Below, piece after piece: positions 58,377 to 64,000 of a stretch of 64,000 nucleotides of DNA (positions are counted from its first letter, which is position 1; every line of letters begins with the position of its first letter). Source of the DNA: Gaiellasilicea sp037720595 (GTDB lineage Bacteria > Actinomycetota > Thermoleophilia > Gaiellales > Gaiellaceae). Made by a program: the position numbers and the translations under genes. A model generated the notes under the pieces. It worked only from the letters and a program-made list of their open reading frames with translations. It ran no database searches and was not told the origin of the DNA. The stretch lies in the NCBI GenBank assembly GCA_037720595.1, contig JBBJLW010000006.1, positions 1 through 64,000 on the forward strand, given 5' to 3'.

Positions 58377-58404
58377 TCTATATCGAGGTCGTGCCGAAAG
58401 TCAA
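58377..58404 (-). promoter_or_regulatory. Sigma-70-type promoter of the I36-like gene
   Basis: Minus strand TTGACT (58399-58404), 16-nt spacer, TATAGA (58377-58382). Unlike the leaderless genes, a long 5' leader is implied. Confidence 0.65.
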
Positions 58405-58592
58405 GAGGAAAATCAGAAAGACCTCACGGCAATTCGACTTCGCCGCAAGAAGTTGAACTCGTTCCTCAAAAGTCGAAAGCAAACGTCAGTTAGACCGCAA
58501 TTGCTGACGCAATGCAGTCCGAGCTAAAGGGCGAATGACCATGAATCTCTGCGGCTTGCGGCTACACCATTTTACATCCCTTATTTCGTCGT

Positions 58593-58624
58593 AACGGTGG
58601 GCACCACTAGCAGAGCCCACCGTT
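58593..58624 (-). terminator. Hairpin after the anti-sigma gene
   Basis: AACGGTGGGC / GCCCACCGTT, 10-bp perfect stem with a 12-nt loop, starting 18 nt beyond the stop of the anti-sigma gene. Confidence 0.6.
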
Positions 58625-58642
58625 CGGTCTATCCTGGTGTGT

Positions 58643-59722
58643 TTACGAGTGGTCGGGCCTCGCTTGGACCGAATTGACCCAGCCGGAGTCCACGTAAACG
58701 ATTTCCTCGATGACTAGCGGCGGGGTTGCGTGGATCCAGTCGACAGGCTTCTGCAGAATTGTCTGATCGGCGAGGACGGCCGACGTCTTCGGATCGAAGA
58801 TGAGCTGCCGTCGCGCAGTGTCGCCGTCGCCATAGAAGGCCGGACCGCTGATAGCAACGCCTTGGCGCCCGATGGGGTCGGTTACGCTTCCGACGAGCTC
58901 GACGCCGTCCAGCCGGCCCATGACCCGGTAGAGGGCGGCGCGGAGCTCGCTCGAGGCCGCCGGACTGTGGAGGAGGCTCCGAATCTGCTCCAACAGCTCG
59001 CCGGTGACGGTGTAGCCGTCCTCCGGGGTGGGGTTCTCGCGTTCCGCCTTGGCACGAAGCGTCGCCTCGAGTTCGTCCGGCTCGGTCGGCAGGTTCCGCG
59101 CGGCACGGAAGTTGTCGCGAGCACCGGAGCGCTGGTCGGTGGGAGCACGCGCGTCGAGCCAACCTCCGGTTTGAGTCCAGCGCTCTCGGTCGGCCTCGCT
59201 GAGGAAAACAGGCTTCGCCGGCGTCTCGCGAATGCGGCCCGACCCGTCGGCTGCGACCCAGCTCTCGCGGATGCTCGGGAGGAACACGGCGAATGGATCG
59301 GTGCTCGACTCGGTTGCCGAATACAGCGTCCGTGCCTTTGTGTACAGGTAGCGCCCGCCTGGTGAAGCGGGCTGGGCACCCGCTACCGCAGCAAGCTGTT
59401 CCAGCGTCTCCGCGGCTGCCGGCGACGCGCCGATCCTCTCGTCGGGAAGAAGCGTCGCCGGCACTACGGCAGCTAGTGCGACTACGGACACAACGGCCGC
59501 GACCAAGAAGACACGACGCCTCGATGTCCGCCTCCGCCGCATGATCGACGACGAGACGTCGCGCTTGGCCGACGTCCGAACTTGCCGGATCGGCTGCCCC
59601 GCAGGAGCAGGCACCTCGGCGGCGATCTCTGTCCGCAATGCGACGCGGGCGCGAGCGCGCGCCAGCTCGTCGCACGCGTCGACGCAGGCCCGAAACTCGC
59701 GAATCATGGTGATCTCATCCAT
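58643..59722 (-). CDS. CU044_5270-family membrane protein (probable anti-sigma factor)
   Basis: 359 aa from ATG 59722 (MDEITMIREFRACVDACDEL). A cytosolic N-terminus of about 70 residues ends in basic RRRRTSRRR, followed by one helix (VFLVAAVVSVVALAAVVPA) and a large external domain with ETLEQLAAVAGAQP, GRYLYTKARTLY and ESWVAADGSGRIRE, as in the CU044_5270 family. Such proteins pair with ECF sigma factors; here the start overlaps the sigma gene by 8 nt. Confidence 0.82.
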   Translation of the reverse strand: MDEITMIREFRACVDACDELARARARVALRTEIAAEVPAPAGQPIRQVRTSAKRDVSSSIMRRRRTSRRRVFLVAAVVSVVALAAVVPATLLPDERIGASPAAAETLEQLAAVAGAQPASPGGRYLYTKARTLYSATESSTDPFAVFLPSIRESWVAADGSGRIRETPAKPVFLSEADRERWTQTGGWLDARAPTDQRSGARDNFRAARNLPTEPDELEATLRAKAERENPTPEDGYTVTGELLEQIRSLLHSPAASSELRAALYRVMGRLDGVELVGSVTDPIGRQGVAISGPAFYGDGDTARRQLIFDPKTSAVLADQTILQKPVDWIHATPPLVIEEIVYVDSGWVNSVQARPDHS

Positions 59723-60305
59723 TGACGGCCTCCTCCTCAGTTGGCGCGGCGAACAACGATTCAAGCGAGGCGCGCACCTGCCCGCGGGCTCGATTGAGCC
59801 GGGACTTGACCGTCCCGAGCGGCAGCACAAGTGCGCAACCGATCTCCTCATAACCCAGGTTGGCCCAGGCGAAGAGGAGCAAGACCTCTCGATCGCCTGG
59901 GTCGAGGTCCGTGAGAGCTTGCGCAACCCTCGGTTCCAGATCCTGACGCAGCAGTCGCTCGAGTGGCTCGCTATCGGAAGCCACGACAGGGTCGATCCCG
60001 GTGCGGGAGTAAGCGTGAAGCTCGCGCTCCTCGTCGCGGGCGTGTCGACGAACCAAGTTCGCCGCGATCCCGTACAACCAAGGGAGGGCAGTCGGCCGAT
60101 CAAGATCGTATGACCTGCGGCCAGCAAACGCCGTCGTGAACGCCTCGGCGGCAAGCTCATCAGCGATCGGGTGTCGAAGCCTACGCCTGAGATAGCGGCT
60201 TATCGCCGAAAAGTGGCGGTCGAAGATCGCCTCAAAGGCATCAGCCTCCGTGAGCGAGGCGGCGATCACCTCTGCGTCTGTCCACATGCTCTGCACTTCA
60301 CTCAC
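59715..60305 (-). CDS. ECF RNA polymerase sigma factor 2
   Basis: 196 aa from GTG 60305 (an ATG 6 codons in, MWTDAEVIAASL, may be the true start). Region 2 includes AFEAIFDRHFSAISRYLRRR and RPTALPWLYGIAANLVRRHA; region 4 has DLDPGDREVLLLFAW and GTVKSRLNRARGQV. About 90 nt upstream begins a broken IS256-type transposase, so the native promoter region may be lost or replaced. Confidence 0.9.
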   Translation of the reverse strand: MSEVQSMWTDAEVIAASLTEADAFEAIFDRHFSAISRYLRRRLRHPIADELAAEAFTTAFAGRRSYDLDRPTALPWLYGIAANLVRRHARDEERELHAYSRTGIDPVVASDSEPLERLLRQDLEPRVAQALTDLDPGDREVLLLFAWANLGYEEIGCALVLPLGTVKSRLNRARGQVRASLESLFAAPTEEEAVNG

Positions 60306-60412
60306 CTATTGCCCGATCACGCTCCTAAGGTTCATGAGGCATCGACGTTCCCCTGGCAGTGTGCTGTCGGGTGGCACCGCAAAGAGCGCCTGCGGAAGAG
60401 GCAGTCGAGGCC

Positions 60413-60927
60413 AGCCCGCCGTCGTCTACCTCGACGCGCTGCGGGTCACGATCCGCGACCAACAGGTCGTCAGGAAGAAGGCGGTCTACGTCGCCGTCGG
60501 CGTCACGCTCGAGGGCGAACGCGACTGCCTCGGCCTCTGGATCGAAAAGACCGAGGGCGCCCGCTTCTGGACGAGCGTGCTCACGGAACTCCGAAACCGC
60601 GGTGTCAAGGACGTGCTCTTCGTCTGCACCGACGGCCTCTCGGGCTTCCCGGAAGCGATCGACGCTGTCTTCCCCGAGGCGGTCAACCAGACCTGCATCG
60701 AGATCCGCCGCATCGTCTACGCCACCAACACCGTCGAGAGCCTGCACATGCAGATCCGCAAGACGATCAAGACCCGCGGACACTTCCCCAACGACGACGC
60801 CGCGCTGCGGCTGATCTGGCTCGCGATCATGCGCGCCAAGACAAACTGGCGAACCTGTTACAACTGGACACAAGCGATGGCAGTCCTACGCATCCACTTC
60901 GGAGACCGCATCCCCGACAACACCTAA
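60413..60927 (+). pseudogene. IS256/mutator-type transposase relic 1
   Basis: Truncated at the N-terminus and internally deleted. PAVVYLDALRVTIRDQQVV holds the first Asp, FVCTDGLSGFPEAI the second. After VNQTCIEIRR the text jumps to IVYATNTVESLHMQIRKTI, so roughly 100 residues between are gone, while the Glu in NTVESL and the C-terminus up to 60927 remain. Non-functional. It ends next to the sigma gene start on one side and a second relic on the other. Confidence 0.82.
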
Positions 60928-60958
60928 CCACCCACCGATACACAGAAAAACACGCAGG

Positions 60959-61838
60959 CTCCCGGTTGGCGAAGAGCCTGAACCGGATCGTCGAGGACTT
61001 CCGCACCCGTCCGCTCGACGGCGCCCCGTACGCGTACGTGACGCTGGACGCGCTGGTGGTGAAGTGCCGCGAGGGCGGGCGCACGGTCAACGTCTGCGTC
61101 GTCCACGCCGTCGGTGTCAACCGCGACGGCTTCCGCGAGTCGCTCGTCCTCGACGTCGTCACCGCCGAGGACGGCGCCGCCTGGCTCGCCTACGTCCGCG
61201 GCCTGGTCGCGCGCGGCCTCGCCGGCGTACGGCTGGTTAGCTCGGACGCCCATCCCGGTCTCGTCGACGCGATCGCAGCGACGCTGCCGGGCGCGGCCTG
61301 GCAGCGCTGTCGGACGCATTTCATGCGCAACCTGCTCACGCGAGTCCCGAAGAGCGCGCAGAGCTTCGTCGCGACGATGGTCCGGACGATCTTCGCCCGG
61401 CCCGACGCCGCCACCGTGCACGAGCAACACCGCCGGATCGTCGACCAGCTCGCCACGCGCTTCCCCGAGGCCGCGGCGCTGCTCGAAGAGGCGGCGACGG
61501 ATCTGCTCGCCTTCACCGGCTTCCCGAAGGAGCACTGGCGGCAGCTCTGGAGGAACAACTCGCTCGAGCGGCTGAACAAGGAGATCCGCCGCCGCACCGA
61601 CGTCGTCGGCATCTTCCCCGACCGCCCCTCGATCATCCGGCTCGTCAGCGCCGTGCTCGCCGAACAGAACGACGAGTGGGCAGTCGCCCGCCGCTACATG
61701 AGCGCAGACTCGATCGCCAAAGCACTCGCCGACCCGACCGACGAGCCCGAGGAGGTGATCGCCATCGCCGCAGCCGCGTAGAGCTCAAGCGAGGATGACA
61801 CGCTCAGCCTCATACACCACTTGACGGGACGTGACCCC
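60959..61838 (+). pseudogene. IS256/mutator-type transposase relic 2 with right end
   Basis: N-terminally truncated: the frame is intact from SRLAKSLNRIVEDFRTRPL to the stop at 61781. It has Asp in YVTLDALVVKCREG, Asp in LVSSDAHPGLVDAI and Glu in NNSLERLNKEIRRR, but about the first 130 residues are absent. Downstream, CATACACCACTTGACGGGAC (61811-61830) resembles the terminal repeat of this family. It belongs to a different subgroup from relic 1. Probably inactive. Confidence 0.8.
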
Positions 61839-62290
61839 CTCGCACACTCCAGACGAGCCGGAGACTGTCAGGCGTGTCGGACGGCAGTCACCGCTAAGTA
61901 CGAATGCAGTGCATCGCCGTTCCTATACTTCAGTGACTCTAGTTATCTGTTCCGAGCGCCCACCTAGCTCGCTCGCTCGCACCGCTGCCCTCGAGGATGA
62001 TCTTTGAGCGGTCGTGGGTCGATGCCGCTGCAGGCCGAAGCTGTCTTGCATTCCAAACGGCTAGCGAACATCTGCCGGGTCGTCCTCAAGGGCTTGCGGT
62101 TGCCCACGCGCGCAACACGAGCTTCGCACCGCGCGATGACTAACCCTTACCGCCGCGCTGCGGTTTCATCGATCTCCAGCCACACACAATTCGCCGAAGT
62201 CGTCGGCATCACCAGGCTCGTGCAGCATGGCGACCACTACTGCTCAATCTCGGCGATTCTCCGTGGGACGACTGAAGGCCGCACCCAGAG
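61839..62290. other. Intergenic stretch, no gene called
   Basis: About 450 nt between the transposase relic and the XRE-TPR gene. Open frames exist (for example 62004-62294) but show neither domain nor ribosome site. Composition is less GC-rich than the core. Confidence 0.5.
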
Positions 62291-63595
62291 TTAGGGCACC
62301 CGCCGCTGTTGCGAAGATTCGCGCGCCGTCCTGGTGGGTGCGAGAGCTCTCTTCAGAATGTCGAACCCTTCATCGCGTCTTCCAAGCCGCTCGAGCAAGT
62401 CGGCCCACTTCGTCAGCACGTCACGGGCCATCGGGCTTCCGATCTGCTCCAGATCGGCTGCCGCTTCGGAGAAGACCCTAAGTGCGATGTCCTCTGCTCC
62501 CGACAGGGCGAGAACGTCGCCGACTGTCGTCAGCGCGCGCGCTCGGTCGATCGGACCGAGTCCGGCGGTGGTTTCGAGCGCATTGACCGCGAGCTCGCGG
62601 GCATCGTCAATTTGCCCCTTCGCGGCGAGCGCGCGCGCGCGCTCGATGATGTAGATGACCTTTAGGTTCGTGTCTGACGACTGCTCCATAGCGCTCCAGC
62701 CCTCGTCGAGCGCAAGAATCGCCGCATCCGGGTCGCCCCGTTCGTTCTCGATGTAGGCGACCACCTGGCGGGCGCGCGCACTGTAGGCGGCGAACTCCGT
62801 CAGATCCACGACAGCGACTGCGCGTCGTGCGTAGTCGCCGGCGAGATCGTGCTCGCCCCGCGCAGCGTGGAGGCGCGATTGAGTCCATAGTAGTTGAGCG
62901 AGCCGAATTGGCTCGCTGCCCTGCTCGTGCGCGCGGCCAAGCGCATCGCCGAGTATCTCGATTGCCCGCCCATAGGCGCCGCCATCAATCAACGCATTTG
63001 CAAGTAACACCTGGAAGCGTTCGCGGGCGACCGGCTCCTCATCTGTCGTTGAGGCAAGCGCGGCGGTTGCGGCGGCGACTGCTTCCTCCAGGCGACCGCT
63101 CGCCGCCAGTGTCCTAATCAGCGTTTCCACTGTCGACGGGTGGAGCCGCCAGCGCTCCCCGAGCAGTTCGCGCGCCTCCGACAAGAAATCTGCCGCGCGC
63201 TCGAGATCGCCTTCGTGATAAGCGAGTGAGCCGAGGCCCGCGAGTGCTTGCCCTCTGTGTCGCTCTTTCGAAGCCCAGCGCGTAAAGATCTCTTCGGCTT
63301 CTTTGTGCTGACCTAGTCGGAGCAATAGCTCAGCCTCTTCAAGCTCTGAAAGGGGCGGCGGCGCAGAAACCCCTGTGGCTAGGTAGTCGGCACTGACGTC
63401 GAGTCGTGTCGCGAACTCCCGCAAGAGCTGAAACGAAGGAACGCGGGCGCCGTTTTCGATGCGCGAGATGTAAGCCGAGGTACAGCCCGGAAATGACAGT
63501 GCCCGCTGTGTGAGACCGGCGGCCTCGCGGGCTTCCTTTAGGCGCTCGCCGACCTTTACCGGGTCGTCTACGTGTGTTGACTTTTCTCGCGCCAT
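62291..63595 (-). CDS. XRE-type HTH / TPR regulator (RRNPP-like architecture)
   Basis: 434 aa. An N-terminal helix-turn-helix (GERLKEAREAAGLTQRALSF, then TSAYISRIENGARVPSFQLL, about 16-60) is followed by a long array of TPR-like helices (LLRLGQHKEAEEIFTRWASK, GSLAYHEGDLERAADFLSEA and others) to about 425. No membrane segment. This order is that of cytosolic peptide receptors such as PlcR/Rgg, and of other XRE-TPR regulators. Promoter TTGACT-17-TTAAAC lies upstream, with an inverted repeat in its spacer; GAGGGG precedes the ATG. A short peptide gene is divergent. Confidence 0.85.
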   Translation of the reverse strand: MAREKSTHVDDPVKVGERLKEAREAAGLTQRALSFPGCTSAYISRIENGARVPSFQLLREFATRLDVSADYLATGVSAPPPLSELEEAELLLRLGQHKEAEEIFTRWASKERHRGQALAGLGSLAYHEGDLERAADFLSEARELLGERWRLHPSTVETLIRTLAASGRLEEAVAAATAALASTTDEEPVARERFQVLLANALIDGGAYGRAIEILGDALGRAHEQGSEPIRLAQLLWTQSRLHAARGEHDLAGDYARRAVAVVDLTEFAAYSARARQVVAYIENERGDPDAAILALDEGWSAMEQSSDTNLKVIYIIERARALAAKGQIDDARELAVNALETTAGLGPIDRARALTTVGDVLALSGAEDIALRVFSEAAADLEQIGSPMARDVLTKWADLLERLGRRDEGFDILKRALAPTRTARESSQQRRVP

Positions 63596-63617
63596 CCGAT
63601 CCCCTCTCTAGACTTTT

Positions 63618-63646
63618 GTTTAACAGGCGAGCCTGCCCACAGTCAA
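63618..63646 (-). promoter_or_regulatory. Promoter of the XRE-TPR gene with embedded operator
   Basis: Minus strand TTGACT (63641-63646), 17-nt spacer, TTAAAC (63618-63623). Inside the spacer CAGGC-GA-GCCTG (63624-63635) is a perfect inverted repeat, well placed for a repressor or autoregulator. Confidence 0.6.
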
Positions 63647-63669
63647 GTTATCTCTTAAAGGAGAGTTCG

Positions 63670-63756
63670 ATGACAAATCGGCTTCGGCTCGCCCTGCTGA
63701 TCCTTGGGTCAGCAATCGCCTCGGCGTTAGTCGGCAACGGTCCCTCGTGGCCGTAA
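63670..63756 (+). CDS. 28-aa secreted-peptide-like ORF
   Basis: ATG 63670 to TAA 63756, with AAAGGAG about 7 nt upstream. Residues 1-7 (MTNRLRL) are basic, 8-20 hydrophobic (ALLILGSAIASAL, with AxA-type sites) and the tail is VGNGPSWP. This is the shape of a short export signal with a small released tail. A perfect 15-bp terminator starts 14 nt after the stop, so it has its own transcript. Divergent to the XRE-TPR regulator; a signalling peptide is inferred, not shown. Confidence 0.55.
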   Translation: MTNRLRLALLILGSAIASALVGNGPSWP

Positions 63757-63770
63757 GCCTATAGGCACAC

Positions 63771-63812
63771 GGTCTGGCTGCCTCGGACGCGAGGCAGCCA
63801 GACCATTTCTTT
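63771..63812 (+). terminator. Strong intrinsic terminator after the 28-aa ORF
   Basis: GGTCTGGCTGCCTCG / CGAGGCAGCCAGACC, a perfect 15-bp stem with loop GACG, followed by ATTTCTTTAT. Confidence 0.9.
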
Positions 63813-64000
63813 ATGTCAAGAAGCACGTGGTCGGACGCAGCAAACCAGCTCTGGATTCGCTACCCGATGACGCCAAATGGTCGGATTGGTCGAGACAGGC
63901 AGCTCTGGGAGGCCGCGAGGCTCACGTACGAGCCGCTGGCGGTGGCGAGTCTGCGGTAGTGCCGAGCGAAAGCCGATTCACCTCGCGACGGAGACGACGC
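63813..64000. other. Right end of window, no firm gene
   Basis: A 48-codon frame from ATG 63813 to TAG 63959 begins inside the T-tract of the terminator and lacks a ribosome site; it is not called. Nothing else recognised to the window edge. Confidence 0.4.

Larger units (their letters stand above)
58255..58642. other. AT-richer regulatory gap
   Basis: About 390 nt without a supported gene. It holds the I36 promoter (58377-58404) with a 5' leader of about 115 nt, and the terminator of the anti-sigma gene (58593-58624). The leader contains a short ATG-initiated frame that overlaps the I36 gene out of phase; not called as a gene. Confidence 0.6.

Noticed and set aside
62004..62294. 96-codon ORF before the XRE-TPR gene
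   Set aside because: No similarity or ribosome site; composition gives no support for coding.
63813..63959. 48-codon ORF after the right-end terminator
   Set aside because: It begins in the terminator T-tract, has no ribosome-binding site and no recognisable motif.
1..64000. CRISPR arrays
   Set aside because: No series of regularly spaced direct repeats was seen; the only tandem repeats are the short ones at 30559 and 44091.

Overview
The window is GC-rich double-stranded bacterial DNA with mostly short intergenic gaps, many GTG/TTG starts and many stop/start overlaps. Gene content (RskA-type and CU044_5270-type anti-sigma factors, Rpf-like transglycosylase, PASTA-tailed PBP, GatCAB, paired DUF4331 proteins, F510_1955 lipoprotein) points to an actinobacterium, plausibly of the Thermoleophilia. 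That placement is inference from families, not from a marker gene. An rRNA operon seems to begin just off the left edge: a strong promoter and a boxA element point leftward at 28-218.

Layout. (1) 222-11406: tyrS, a lipoprotein, an FMN alpha-hydroxyacid oxidase, a tiny His-rich protein, two Ni/Co-type transporters, a TPR protein and two DUF4331 proteins, all leftward and partly translationally coupled. Facing them are an ECF sigma factor and its RskA-like anti-sigma. (2) 11463-24002: recQ, a class A PBP with PASTA domains, alkyladenine glycosylase, a RemA-like protein, DUF427, then a leftward amino-acid block (SerC-like aminotransferase, serA, a YbaK-type deacylase, ilvE, a DegT aminotransferase) and an Rpf-like secreted transglycosylase. 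(3) 24007-37319: gatC-gatA-gatB followed by a coupled cupredoxin/membrane-protein/mini-protein set, cold-shock protein, folD, HIT protein, an HMG-CoA-reductase homologue, a ferritin-like di-iron protein, an SRPBCC protein with no normal start codon, and typA. (4) 37347-44034: hybrid histidine kinase, secreted trypsin-like protease, tRNA-Cys, a 21-aa hydrophobic peptide, an ABC-2 exporter and a lytic transglycosylase.

(5) 44039-64000 is accessory DNA. A 42-bp piece of tRNA-Gly(GCC), from the anticodon loop to the discriminator base, occurs twice as a direct repeat (44039-44080 and 52569-52610), the classic scar of elements integrating in a tRNA gene. Within or beyond it lie two inverted cyclase-AAA-TPR regulators, a decayed MobF relaxase, a DNA adenine methyltransferase split by an IS5-family element, a frameshifted peptidase-inhibitor-like gene with a PrsA-like foldase, an ECF sigma/anti-sigma pair bordered by two broken IS256-type transposases, and at the right end an XRE-TPR regulator divergent from a 28-aa peptide gene.

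Themes. At least eleven genes carry a TANNNT box only 6-8 nt before the start codon, suggesting widespread leaderless mRNA. The most novel candidate is the right-end pair: a cytosolic XRE-TPR regulator, a perfect inverted repeat inside its promoter, and a divergent short hydrophobic peptide with its own strong terminator, which together look like a peptide-signal circuit.
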